A stretch of DNA of 64,000 bases. Source: Sulfurimonas sp. HSL1-2. Lineage in GTDB: Bacteria > Campylobacterota > Campylobacteria > Campylobacterales > Sulfurimonadaceae. The first letter of the stretch is position 1; the number at the start of each line of letters is the position of its first letter. Of this stretch, positions 53,773 to 62,962 are shown piece by piece. Location: assembly GCF_039645565.1 (NCBI RefSeq), contig NZ_CP147914.1, positions 186,001 through 250,000 on the forward strand. The letters run 5' to 3'. Made by a program: the position numbers and the translations under genes. The notes below the pieces were generated by a model. The model did not search any database. It was not told the DNA's origin and worked only from the letters and a program-made list of their open reading frames with translations.

Positions 53773-53895
53773 CCGAACCCGAAAGAAGAAAGTGCGAAAG
53801 GCTGCCGCTTTCTGGACATTCCATTCCTTGGTGATCCTACTGACACGCTAATGACCGTTTCGGACTTGACAGAAGAAGCGGAACCCGACATCCTT

Positions 53896-53979
53896 CACTT
53901 AGCACTTAGCACTTAGCACTTAGCACTTAGCACTTAGCACTTAGCACTTAGCACTTAGCACTTAGCACTTAGCACTTAG
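53896..53979. repeat. Twelve perfect tandem CACTTAG heptamers
   Basis: 84 bases made of exactly 12 uninterrupted copies of the 7-mer CACTTAG, with a partial CA beyond. It sits between dapF and prfA, ending 15 bases past the prfA stop. Seven is not a multiple of three and no reading frame uses it. Perfect copies suggest recent slippage, so copy number should vary among strains. Confidence 0.97.
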
Positions 53980-53994
53980 CAGTAGCGCTGCCGT

Positions 53995-55062
53995 TTAGAG
54001 GCCTGCGGCCTCCATGCTTTTCGCCTGGGCGTCGGCGATGAGGGGGTCGATGATCTCGTCGAAGAGACCGCCGGTCATGATCTCGCTCAGGCGGTAGAGC
54101 GTCAGGTTGATGCGGTGGTCCGAGATGCGGTTCTGCGGGTAGTTGTAGGTGCGGATGCGGCCGCTGCGGTCGCCGGTCCCGACCTGCTCCTTGCGCGCGG
54201 CGCCCTCCGCCTCCTGGGCTTTCTGCTGCTCGATCTCGAAGAGGCGTGCCTGCAGGACCTTCATCGCTTTCTCTTTATTTTTGTGCTGCGATTTCTGGTC
54301 CTGGTTGGTGACGACGATGCCGGTGGGCAGGTGGGTGATACGCACCGCGGAGTCGGTCGTATTGACGGACTGGCCGCCGCAGCCGCTGGATCGCATGACG
54401 TCGATCTTGAGGTCGTTCGGGTCTATTTTGACGTCGACGTCGTCCGCTTCGGGCATGACGGCCACGGTGATCGCGGAGGTGTGGACGCGTCCCTGGGACT
54501 CCGTCGCAGGCACCCGCTGTACGCGGTGGGTACCCCCTTCGAACTTCAGACGGCTGTAGACCTTGTCGCCTTTGATCAGCGCGGTGATCTCCTTGTAGCC
54601 GCCCATGTCGGAGGGGCTTGAGCTGATCAGTTCGATCTTCCAGCCTTTGATCTCGGCGTAGCGGGTGTAGGCAGTGAAGAGGTTGCCGACGAAGATGGCC
54701 GCTTCGTCGCCGCCGGTGCCCGCGCGCATCTCCAGGATGATGTTGCGATCGTCGTTGGGGTCCGTCGGCAGCAGGAGGATCTTGATCTCCTCCTCCATCA
54801 CCGGAACCTGCGGTTCGAGGGTTTTGAGCTCCTCTTTGGCCAGTTCTCCCAGTTCGTCGTCGTAGACAAGCGACTTGTTCTCTTCGATGTCCGCGAGCAG
54901 CTGCTTGTAGGCCTTGGCCGTGTCGACGATGTCCTGGAGGGCGGACTGCTCCTTGGAGAGCGCGGTCATCCGTTTGATGTCATTGGCGATATCGGGACTG
55001 CTCAGCAGTTCGCTCAGTTCGTTGTAACGGTCGATAAAGGGGTTGAGTTTGTCAGATAGCAT
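53995..55062 (-). CDS. prfA: Peptide chain release factor 1
   Basis: 355 residues. Recognises UAA and UAG stop codons and triggers peptide release. GGQ is in [17 protein letters not shown]; the codon-recognition tripeptide region is within [18 protein letters not shown] 55062 is preferred over the in-frame start at 55074 because GGAG lies six bases before it. Confidence 0.97.
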   Translation of the reverse strand: MLSDKLNPFIDRYNELSELLSSPDIANDIKRMTALSKEQSALQDIVDTAKAYKQLLADIEENKSLVYDDELGELAKEELKTLEPQVPVMEEEIKILLLPTDPNDDRNIILEMRAGTGGDEAAIFVGNLFTAYTRYAEIKGWKIELISSSPSDMGGYKEITALIKGDKVYSRLKFEGGTHRVQRVPATESQGRVHTSAITVAVMPEADDVDVKIDPNDLKIDVMRSSGCGGQSVNTTDSAVRITHLPTGIVVTNQDQKSQHKNKEKAMKVLQARLFEIEQQKAQEAEGAARKEQVGTGDRSGRIRTYNYPQNRISDHRINLTLYRLSEIMTGGLFDEIIDPLIADAQAKSMEAAGL

Positions 55063-55158
55063 GCAATGCTCCATTCATAGCGGTTAAAACAGTCATTTTG
55101 TACTATCGTCTGAGGTTATGTGTATGGTGGCAGGAAGGTGAAGCGCGGTTTATCTGCG

Positions 55159-55225
55159 CGCGGGCATTCCGCCGAGGAAAACTCAGCGTTAGCGTAGGCG
55201 GCGGGGCTTTGCTCCGCTGCCGTAT
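55159..55225 (+). repeat. 67-nt two-hairpin intergenic element, copy 2
   Basis: Same length as copies 1 and 3. Hairpin 1 pairs GCGG with CCGC around GCATT; the linker CTCAGCGTTAGCGTAG is identical to copy 1; hairpin 2 (55197-55221) is GGCGGCGGGGC with GCTCCGCTGCC around TTT. Located between prfA and rpsT, both on the minus strand, four bases past the rpsT stop. Confidence 0.8.
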
Positions 55226-55228
55226 AAA

Positions 55229-55489
55229 TTAAAGACCGTTTACGGCTTTTTGCAGGCGGCTTACTTTGCGGGAAGCCGTCTCTTTTTTCAGGATCCCTTT
55301 GCTGACGAACTTGTGGATCTGCTGGTTAGCGACAGTCATAGCGGTAGCTGCTGCTTCTTTGTTGCCTTCGTCGATGGCTGCGCGGACAGCTTTGACGATG
55401 TTTTTCAGGCGCGTGCGGTAAAATCTGTTACGTTCCGTACGTTTTTCAGTTTGACGGATACGTTTCATTGATGACTTATGGTTTGCCAT
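55229..55489 (-). CDS. rpsT: 30S ribosomal protein S20
   Basis: 86 residues. Begins [21 protein letters not shown] and is helical and basic throughout, as expected; ends in [11 protein letters not shown]. The start is placed at 55489, where AAAGG precedes ATG, and not at an upstream in-frame codon. Divergent from glmM. Confidence 0.97.
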   Translation of the reverse strand: MANHKSSMKRIRQTEKRTERNRFYRTRLKNIVKAVRAAIDEGNKEAAATAMTVANQQIHKFVSKGILKKETASRKVSRLQKAVNGL

Positions 55490-55601
55490 AGCCTTTATCC
55501 TTCTGGAAAAAAATTTAGGGTAGAATACTACCTTAAAAATAATTAAATTTAAGTTAAACTTTAGTGTATCTAGCACTTTGTGTACGACAATAGGGGTAGA
55601 A

Positions 55602-56942
55602 ATGAAATTATTCGGGACCGACGGCGTACGTGGTGAAGCGGGTACGTTCCTGACCGCGGAGCTGGCGATGCGTACGGCGATGGCGGCGGGGATCTACTTC
55701 AAAAAAAGCTCCAAAACCAAAAAGATTTTGCTCGGCAAAGACACGCGCCGCAGCGGCTATATGATCGAAAACGCCATTGTCAGCGGCCTGACCGCGGTCG
55801 GGTACGATGTCGTGCAGATCGGGCCGATGCCGACGCCGGCCATCGCTTTTCTCACCGAAAACATGCGCTGCGACGCGGGGATCATGATCTCGGCGAGCCA
55901 CAACTCTTTCGAAGACAACGGTATCAAGCTCTTTGACGCCCACGGCAACAAATTCTCCGAAGAGGTCGAAGCGCAGATCGAGGCGATCTACCGCGATGAT
56001 GAGCAGATCGCCAAGGCGCAGGTGACGGGGCGTGCCATCGGTTCGGCCAAACGGATCGACGACGTCATCGGCCGCTACATTGTGCAGCTCAAAAACTCCT
56101 TCCCCAGCGCGCTCAGCCTGCAGGGGATGCGTATCGTGCTCGATACGGCCAACGGCGCGGGCTACAAAGTCGGTCCGACGGTCCTGGAGGAGCTGGGGGC
56201 CGAAGTGATCGTCCTGCACCATGAACCCGACGGTTTCAACATCAACGAAGGGTGCGGTGCGCTGCACCCCAAAGATGTTCAGAAAGCGGTGAAGAAGTAC
56301 CGCGCGGATATCGGTTTCGCCCTTGACGGCGATGCGGACCGCCTGGTCGTGGTGGATGAAAAGGGCGATGTCGTCGACGGGGACCAGCTGCTCGGCGCAC
56401 TGGGACTGTTCATGCAAAAGTATGGCCTGCTCAAGGGCGACGGGATCGTGGCAACGGTGATGAGCAACCAGGCCCTCGAAGATGCCATGGCCGCCGCGGG
56501 GCTCACACTGCACCGCTGCGGTGTCGGCGACAAGTACGTGCTTGAAGCGATGCGTGAACACGGCATCAACTTCGGCGGGGAGCAGAGCGGCCATGTCATC
56601 ATGCACGACTTCGCCAAGACCGGTGACGGGCTGGTGACGGCACTGCAGGTGCTGGCCATGGTCCTGATGACCGGGGAGAAAGCGTCCGCGGCACTGCGCC
56701 CGTTCGAACTCTACCCGCAGAGCCTTGTCAACCTCAATGTCAAAACGAAAAAACCGCTGGAGAGCATTACCGGCCTCCCCGATGTGCTGGCCGGGATCGA
56801 AGCGGCCGGCATGCGCCATCTCATCCGCTACAGCGGGACGGAGAACAAGCTGCGCCTGCTGCTCGAAGGACGTGACCGCGACGCGATGACGGAGCAGATG
56901 GCACGTCTGGGCGATTTCTTCAAGCATGCCCTCAATGACTAG
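55602..56942 (+). CDS. glmM: Phosphoglucosamine mutase
   Basis: 446 residues. Interconverts glucosamine 6- and 1-phosphate for UDP-GlcNAc. Phosphoserine Ser-99 is in [13 protein letters not shown]; the metal loop is [13 protein letters not shown]; sugar-binding [10 protein letters not shown]; phosphate-binding [18 protein letters not shown] 55602 after AGGGG is chosen. Overlaps lspA by eight bases. Confidence 0.97.
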   Translation: MKLFGTDGVRGEAGTFLTAELAMRTAMAAGIYFKKSSKTKKILLGKDTRRSGYMIENAIVSGLTAVGYDVVQIGPMPTPAIAFLTENMRCDAGIMISASHNSFEDNGIKLFDAHGNKFSEEVEAQIEAIYRDDEQIAKAQVTGRAIGSAKRIDDVIGRYIVQLKNSFPSALSLQGMRIVLDTANGAGYKVGPTVLEELGAEVIVLHHEPDGFNINEGCGALHPKDVQKAVKKYRADIGFALDGDADRLVVVDEKGDVVDGDQLLGALGLFMQKYGLLKGDGIVATVMSNQALEDAMAAAGLTLHRCGVGDKYVLEAMREHGINFGGEQSGHVIMHDFAKTGDGLVTALQVLAMVLMTGEKASAALRPFELYPQSLVNLNVKTKKPLESITGLPDVLAGIEAAGMRHLIRYSGTENKLRLLLEGRDRDAMTEQMARLGDFFKHALND

Positions 56943-57390
56943 GGGCATCTTCGCACTTGTCCTGGCCCTGGCCGGGATCTTCATCATCGACCAGAACATC
57001 AAAGCGCTTTTCCTGGAGGGTTACCGCTTCTACAGCGACTGCATCGATCTGACCCTCGTCTACAACAAAGGGGTCGCCTTCTCGATGTTCGCTTTCCTGG
57101 AGGCGTGGCTCAAATGGCTGCAGCTGCTGCTGATCGCCGGGGTGCTCATCTATGTGGTGCGGCTGAAAAAAACCTGCTACATGCTCCCCGTCGGCATCCT
57201 CGTGGGTGCCGGCCTCTCCAACGTCTATGACCGATTCGTGCATCCGGGGGTCGTGGATTACGTCTACTGGCACTGCGGGTTCGATTTCGCCGTCTTCAAC
57301 TTTGCCGACGTGATGATCGACGTGGCGGTGGTCTGGCTGCTGCTGCTCAATCTGAAGCCGCACTGGTGCCGGAGCGGGCAAGCGCACTGA
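56935..57390 (+). CDS. lspA: Lipoprotein signal peptidase (signal peptidase II)
   Basis: 151 residues with four transmembrane helices. Cleaves signal peptides of lipoproteins. Catalytic aspartates are in [14 protein letters not shown] and [21 protein letters not shown] is the first conserved region. It starts inside the last codons of glmM, probably coupled; ATG 56926 is an alternative start three codons earlier. Confidence 0.95.
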   Translation: MTRGIFALVLALAGIFIIDQNIKALFLEGYRFYSDCIDLTLVYNKGVAFSMFAFLEAWLKWLQLLLIAGVLIYVVRLKKTCYMLPVGILVGAGLSNVYDRFVHPGVVDYVYWHCGFDFAVFNFADVMIDVAVVWLLLLNLKPHWCRSGQAH

Positions 57391-57392
57391 TA

Positions 57393-57421
57393 TTGCAATC
57401 GCGCGCTCCCTGTGCTATAAT
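57393..57421 (+). promoter_or_regulatory. Sigma-70 promoter of the SRP RNA gene
   Basis: TTGCAA at 57393-57398 and a perfect TATAAT at 57416-57421 with the ideal 17-base spacer. Transcription would begin near 57428, just before the SRP RNA. Confidence 0.85.
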
Positions 57422-57454
57422 TCCGCCAGCGCTGAAGGCATACAGGTGCCCTCA

Positions 57455-57562
57455 ACGCTCTCCTTTAGACCTGTGCAATGTGCAGGCGAGGCACTGGGTC
57501 AGGATGGGAACATAGCAGCCCACCTTTTCTGTGCATGTGCCGCAGGTATCTGGAGGAGAGTT
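57455..57562 (+). ncRNA. ffs: Signal recognition particle RNA (4.5S)
   Basis: The apical domain IV is clear: GGTCAGG (57497-57503), stem ATG/CAT enclosing a GGAA tetraloop (57507-57510), and AGCAGCC (57514-57520), the asymmetric-loop signature bound by Ffh. The flanks extend into a long hairpin: CTCTCC at 57458 pairs with GGAGAG at 57555, and AGACCTG with CAGGTATCT inside. A near-ideal promoter lies upstream and GAGGA/TCCTC followed by a T-rich tract lies downstream. Exact 5' end may be near 57428. Confidence 0.92.
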
Positions 57563-57700
57563 CCTCATTACTTCTTTTTATCCACCTTCCCAAAAAACTG
57601 TTTATGAAATGTTATTGATGTTGTGCGATCATGGTCGTCGATGGTATTGAGCCCTTCCCGCTACAATGCTTTCAGACAGATCGAACACAAGGAGTGTATG

Positions 57701-57955
57701 ATGAAAACGTACAAGTTGGCGGCCATGCTGCTCGGTGCGGCCCTGATGACGGGGATCGGCGCCACGTCGGCCTTTGCGAAGTGTGACGGTGAGAAAATGG
57801 AAGCGCCGGTCAGCAAATGCAACGGCGAGAAAAAAGCGAACATGAACACCAAATGCAACGGCGAGAAAAAAGCAAACATGAACGCCAAATGCAACGGTGA
57901 GAAAAAAGAAGAGAAGCCCAAAGGCAAATGCGGCCAGGGCAAATGCGGCGGGTGA
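57701..57955 (+). CDS. HvfA/bufferin-like Cys-repeat exported peptide (candidate RiPP metallophore precursor)
   Basis: 84 residues. Signal peptide about 1-26 with an AFA cleavage site. The mature part is four exact 12-residue repeats starting at residues 27, 39, 51 and 63, each K-C-(N/D)-G-E-K plus a variable half, then GKCGQGKCGG at the end. Six cysteines (28, 40, 52, 64, 77, 82) and no aromatic residues. GKCGxGKCG is the core motif of HvfA-type precursors whose cysteines are modified to bind copper. The next gene is a DoxX protein, as in hvf loci, but no MNIO (DUF692) or DUF2063 gene lies between or nearby. ATG 57701 has AAGGAG six bases upstream; ATG 57698 is also possible. Confidence 0.85.
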   Translation: MKTYKLAAMLLGAALMTGIGATSAFAKCDGEKMEAPVSKCNGEKKANMNTKCNGEKKANMNAKCNGEKKEEKPKGKCGQGKCGG

Positions 57956-57993
57956 GCCCGCGGCAGTGAGTTTCGCGCAGGAAAGGAGCCGCC

Positions 57994-58443
57994 ATGCAAT
58001 GCCAGCTTTCCAACCTATGTAAAATCGTCGAACCGGCCGTCGAAAAGCTTCAGAGTGTCGCACTGCTTTTCGTACGGCTGATCCTCGCCTACGGTTTCTA
58101 TGAACCGGCGAAGATGAAGTGGAACGACATCGGCTCCGTGGCCGAATGGTTCGCTTCCATGGGGCTTCCACTGCCCACACTGCAGGCATACATGGCGGCA
58201 ACGACGGAAGCGTCGGGTGTCGTGCTGTTGACACTGGGGCTTTTTACGCGGCTGATATCCATTCCGCTGATGGCCGTCATGCTCGTTGCCATTACCCTGG
58301 TGCACCTGCCCAACGGTTTCCAGTCGGGCAACAACGGGTTTGAAATCCCGCTGTACTACTTCATTATGCTTTTCGTCCTGCTGACGCACGGCGCCGGTAA
58401 CCTCTCCTTCGACCGGCTGCTGTTCAAAAGCAAAGAGGCCTGA
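57994..58443 (+). CDS. DoxX-family membrane protein
   Basis: 149 residues with four predicted helices. Family features: SVALLFVRLILAYGFYEPAK in helix 1, SMGLPLPTLQAYMAATTE and LLTLGLFTRLISIPLMAVM. A pair of cysteines is in the extreme N-terminus (MQCQLSNLCK). GGAG precedes ATG. It lies 38 bases after the Cys-repeat peptide, the place of the DoxX protein HvfD in metallophore loci. Its job there is unclear; a thiol- or quinone-linked role is possible. Confidence 0.88.
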   Translation: MQCQLSNLCKIVEPAVEKLQSVALLFVRLILAYGFYEPAKMKWNDIGSVAEWFASMGLPLPTLQAYMAATTEASGVVLLTLGLFTRLISIPLMAVMLVAITLVHLPNGFQSGNNGFEIPLYYFIMLFVLLTHGAGNLSFDRLLFKSKEA

Positions 58444-58458
58444 CCCCTACGGGGCCTC
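58435..58458 (+). terminator. Terminator hairpin at the end of the DoxX gene
   Basis: GAGG and CCCC on the 5' side pair with GGGG and CCTC on the 3' side around TAC, overlapping the DoxX stop codon; CCTTTCCCTTTTC follows. Likely end of the peptide-DoxX transcript. Confidence 0.55.
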
Positions 58459-58473
58459 TGGACCTTTCCCTTT

Positions 58474-58701
58474 TCAATCTTCCCGGTATTTTGAGATCCC
58501 GCACGGCTGGTTCGGTGAGGGCGGATGCGCTTCGAGGTATTCGAGGTCCTCGAGGGTCTGTTTGAGGACTTTCTGCTGCTGAAGCAGCGGCAGCATGGCG
58601 TTGTCTTTCTGGGTGAGGTTGAGCTTCATATCCATCAGGATCGCCTGTACCTCTTTGTCGAGGTCTGACAGGGCATTTTTTACGTGTTCGATCGGTTTCA
58701 T
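58474..58701 (-). CDS. Hypothetical coiled-coil-like small protein
   Basis: 75 residues, hydrophilic and helical (VKNALSDLDKEVQAILMDMK, then LLQQQKVLKQTLEDLEYL), with a polar C-terminus containing one cysteine. I recognise no family. A TATAAT box lies at 58708-58713, only six bases before ATG 58701, and there is no Shine-Dalgarno, so a leaderless message is possible. It lies between convergent DoxX and co-directional uppP. Confidence 0.6.
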   Translation of the reverse strand: MKPIEHVKNALSDLDKEVQAILMDMKLNLTQKDNAMLPLLQQQKVLKQTLEDLEYLEAHPPSPNQPCGISKYRED

Positions 58702-58763
58702 GCCGCGATTATAACCAAGCGGCCTTTGGACGGAAGGCCGGCTTTCAGGCTAATATGCGTGAT

Positions 58764-59540
58764 TCAGTGGACGAGTTCGACGCCGAAAAGCCCGTAGAGC
58801 AGACCGCTGGCGATGAGGTAGACGCCGAAGGGCTTGAAGCTGTAGCGCGAGACGACGGCGAGGAAGGTCTTGACCGCAACCCAGCCGACGACAAAGGAGA
58901 CGACGAAACCGACGGCCAGGGCGCCGAAGTGTTCAAACGAAAGGGCCGAATACTCCTTGAGGAGCGTATAGCCCGATGCCGCGCCCATCGTCGGGATGGC
59001 GAGCAGGAACGAAAACGCCATGGCCGTGTCCCGCGACAGTCCGCTGAGCATCCCGCCGAGGATCGTCATCCCCGAACGGGAGACCCCGGGTACGAGGGCG
59101 AAGACCTGGAAGACACCGACGGCGAGGGCCTGTTTCATGCTGACTCCCTCCAGTGCTTTGACGGCATGGGTTTTGGGTTTGTAGGCGAACTCGACCGCGA
59201 GGAAGGCGACCCCGGTGAGGATCATCAGGGCAACGGTGGAGTTGGCGGCGAACATCGCTTCGATCTGTTTGTGAAAGAGCAGGCCGACGACGCCCGTCGG
59301 GATGAAGGCGGCGATGAGTTTGACCCAGAGGGCTGTACTCTGCATGAGCCGCTCGCGGTAGATCAGCATCACCGAGAAGATCGGGGCGATCTGGATGATG
59401 ATCTCGAAGGCGGTCAGGAAGGTGTCCTGCTTGAGTCCGAGCATCTGCCCGGCAAGGTAGAGATGCGCAGTGGAAGAGACAGGGAGGTACTCGGTGATCC
59501 CCTCGACGATCCCGAGGATGATGGCGTCAAAAACGGTCAT
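58764..59540 (-). CDS. uppP: Undecaprenyl-diphosphatase
   Basis: 258 residues, about eight helices. Recycles the undecaprenyl pyrophosphate carrier of cell-wall synthesis. Both active-site segments are intact: EGITEYLPVSSTAHLYLAG near the N-terminus and VPGVSRSGMTILGGMLSG near 165-185. Monocistronic, divergent from the aminotransferase gene. Confidence 0.97.
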   Translation of the reverse strand: MTVFDAIILGIVEGITEYLPVSSTAHLYLAGQMLGLKQDTFLTAFEIIIQIAPIFSVMLIYRERLMQSTALWVKLIAAFIPTGVVGLLFHKQIEAMFAANSTVALMILTGVAFLAVEFAYKPKTHAVKALEGVSMKQALAVGVFQVFALVPGVSRSGMTILGGMLSGLSRDTAMAFSFLLAIPTMGAASGYTLLKEYSALSFEHFGALAVGFVVSFVVGWVAVKTFLAVVSRYSFKPFGVYLIASGLLYGLFGVELVH

Positions 59541-59625
59541 AAAAACAGGTCCCGGAACAAAGATGCGTCATTGTACCCGCTTGGCGTGAAAAGCAACCTT
59601 GAGATGCCCTTAAATGAACATACAG

Positions 59626-59671
59626 TATAATACGCGGCTTGAAAAAGGCGGTGAAAATCCGCCTTAGCCGC
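59626..59671 (+). promoter_or_regulatory. TATAAT box and two-part leader hairpin before the aminotransferase-hisZ-purA genes
   Basis: TATAAT at 59626-59631 places transcription start near 59637. A hairpin occupies the transcript start: GCGGCT (59634-59639) pairs with AGCCGC (59666-59671), and inside AAGGCGG (59645-59651) pairs with CCGCCTT (59659-59665), loop TGAAAAT, with one 5-nt bulge. It ends 18 bases before the AAGGA ribosome-binding site. The -35 is poor. Confidence 0.6.
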
Positions 59672-59699
59672 ATATGCATATCACTTAAGGAAAAAAAGC

Positions 59700-60809
59700 A
59701 TGCTGCTCTTTACCCCCGGTCCTACCCCTGTTCCGGAATCCGTCCGCAAGGCAATGGCGGAGGAGACGATCCATCACCGCACGCCGGAGTTCGAAGCGAT
59801 CTTCGAACGGGCGCGCAAAGCGCTCTTCGGCCTGATGAAAACCGATGAGGTCGTGATGCTCGCCTCGACGGGTACCGGCGCGATGGAAGCCGCGGTGACC
59901 AACCTCTGCCGCGATACGCTGCTCAACATCAATTCCGGCAAGTTCGGGGAGCGCTTCGGCAAGATCGCCCTGGCGCACGGGCTGCAGAACGTCGAGCTGA
60001 CTTATGGGTGGGATACGCCGGCAACGCCCGAGGATGTCCTTGCAGCCCTGCAGGAGAACCCGCGCATCGACGCGATCGCCATCCAGATCAGCGAGAGTGC
60101 CGGTGGTCTGCGCCACCCGGTCGAAGCGATCGCCGCCGCGGTCAAGGGCGTTCGCCCCGACGTCATGATTATCGCGGATGGCATTACCGCCGTCGGCGTC
60201 GAGGCGATCGACGTGACGAACATCGATGCCCTTCTGGCGGGAAGCCAGAAGGCGCTGATGCTGCCGCCGGGCCTGGCCATCATCGGGCTGAGCAATGCGG
60301 CGGTCGAGAAGATCGGTGCGGGCAAAGGGTACTACTTCAACCTGGCGACCGAGATCAAGAAACAGCGTACCAATACGACGGCATGGACCGCGGCGACGAC
60401 GCTGGTCATCGGCCTGGAGGCCGTTTTGGCGGAGATCGACGTCAAGGGGCTTGAAGCGCTTTACGACGAGACAGCCCGCCGCGGTGCCGCAACGCGTGCC
60501 GCGTTTGAAGCACTCGGCCTGCATATCTACCCCAAAACGCCGGCGGCGTCCATGACGACGATTGATGACGAGAATGCCAACGAGATCCGGGCTTTGCTGA
60601 AAAAAGAGTTCGACGTCAACATGGCCGGCGGCCAGGACCACCTCAAAGGCAAGATCTTCCGTGTCAACCACATGGGCCTGATCAAGCCGTTCGAGGCGGC
60701 ATGGGTCGTCAATGCCGTAGAGGTTGCCCTCGACAAGCTCGGTCGCCGCAGTTATGACGGGACGGCAAGCCGTATTTTCAACGAGATCTATTTCGGGCTG
60801 GCGACATGA
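59700..60809 (+). CDS. Class V PLP aminotransferase (serine/alanine-glyoxylate type)
   Basis: 369 residues. N-terminal MLLFTPGPTPVPESVRKAM and HHRTPEFEAI are typical of the alanine-glyoxylate/serine-pyruvate group. The PLP lysine is in GSQKALMLPPGLAI, and the C-terminal substrate Arg region is FRVNHMGL. In this phylum similar enzymes could run serine-glyoxylate or alanine interconversion; the exact substrate pair is not clear. Starts the three-gene group with hisZ (four-base overlap) and purA. Confidence 0.9.
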   Translation: MLLFTPGPTPVPESVRKAMAEETIHHRTPEFEAIFERARKALFGLMKTDEVVMLASTGTGAMEAAVTNLCRDTLLNINSGKFGERFGKIALAHGLQNVELTYGWDTPATPEDVLAALQENPRIDAIAIQISESAGGLRHPVEAIAAAVKGVRPDVMIIADGITAVGVEAIDVTNIDALLAGSQKALMLPPGLAIIGLSNAAVEKIGAGKGYYFNLATEIKKQRTNTTAWTAATTLVIGLEAVLAEIDVKGLEALYDETARRGAATRAAFEALGLHIYPKTPAASMTTIDDENANEIRALLKKEFDVNMAGGQDHLKGKIFRVNHMGLIKPFEAAWVVNAVEVALDKLGRRSYDGTASRIFNEIYFGLAT

Positions 60810-61648
60810 TTTTTGCCCACGAGATTCCCGAAGGCAGCAAGCTCTATTTCGGTGCCAGCGCCCGCCGCAAACGGGAGATCGAGCAGATCGCCAGCGACGT
60901 GCTCTATGCCGACGGCTTCGAAGAGATCGTCGTGCCGCTCTTTTCGCACCACCAGCATGAGAGCATCTCCGACGCCAAAGAGCTGATCCGTCTCGGGGAC
61001 CGTGACAACAACCGTATGAGCCTGCGTGCGGACACGACCATCGACGTCGTGCGTATCATCTCCAAGCGGCTCGGACGTAATACGGACCACCGCAAATGGT
61101 TCTACATCCAGCCGGTCTACCGCTACCCCTCGCACGAACAGTACCAGGTCGGTGCCGAGGTGATCGGGGAGGCGGACCTCTCCATCGCGATGCGGCGCTG
61201 CCTGGAGATCTTCGAACGTCTGGAAACGCAGCCGCTGCTGCAGATCTCCAACATTAACATCCCGAAGATTCTGAGCCGCCTGCTCGATATTCCCATGGAC
61301 GATTTCCGCCATATCCGGATCGAGAACTTTCTGGCGCGGGGTATCGACTGGCTGACGAAGCTCGTCTACCTCGAGAAGCCTTCGGAGATCGACGCGGTCC
61401 TGCCGCTCGTGCCGGAGGAGCTGCGTGTCGAGCTGGTGAAGATGAAAGAGCTCAGCCTGAGCGTGCCGTATGCCAATACGGTTGTCGCGCCGCTGTACTA
61501 TGCGAAGATGCTCTACTACGACGAGCTCTATTTCCGCGTGATCGCGGCCAATGACGTTTACGCCAGAGGCGGACGTTATAAAAACGAAGATGTGACCAGT
61601 GTCGGCTTTGCCATCGCTACCGATGTGCTGCTTGAAGCCGGCGTGTAA
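60806..61648 (+). CDS. hisZ: ATP phosphoribosyltransferase regulatory subunit-like (HisZ)
   Basis: 280 residues, shorter than HisZ or HisRS elsewhere. HisRS-like catalytic core: DGFEEIVVPLFSHHQHES, then SLRADTTIDVVRIISKRLG and RKWFYIQPVYRYPSHEQYQ. It lacks the anticodon-binding domain and a full histidine-A motif (ARGGRYKNED), so it is a regulatory paralog that activates short HisG rather than a tRNA synthetase. Overlaps the aminotransferase gene by four bases. Confidence 0.9.
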   Translation: MIFAHEIPEGSKLYFGASARRKREIEQIASDVLYADGFEEIVVPLFSHHQHESISDAKELIRLGDRDNNRMSLRADTTIDVVRIISKRLGRNTDHRKWFYIQPVYRYPSHEQYQVGAEVIGEADLSIAMRRCLEIFERLETQPLLQISNINIPKILSRLLDIPMDDFRHIRIENFLARGIDWLTKLVYLEKPSEIDAVLPLVPEELRVELVKMKELSLSVPYANTVVAPLYYAKMLYYDELYFRVIAANDVYARGGRYKNEDVTSVGFAIATDVLLEAGV

Positions 61649-62911
<1,263 letters not shown>

Positions 62912-62962
62912 GCGGTCGGTTCCACTAACAGTGTCGGTCACTTTTCGATATAATCTATCGTA

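Noticed and set aside
53896-53979. Heptamer array as a CRISPR
   Set aside because: Units are contiguous 7-mers with no spacers and no cas genes nearby.
57428-57575. The structured region after lspA as a tRNA
   Set aside because: It has the SRP domain IV signature with a GGAA tetraloop and asymmetric loop instead of a cloverleaf.
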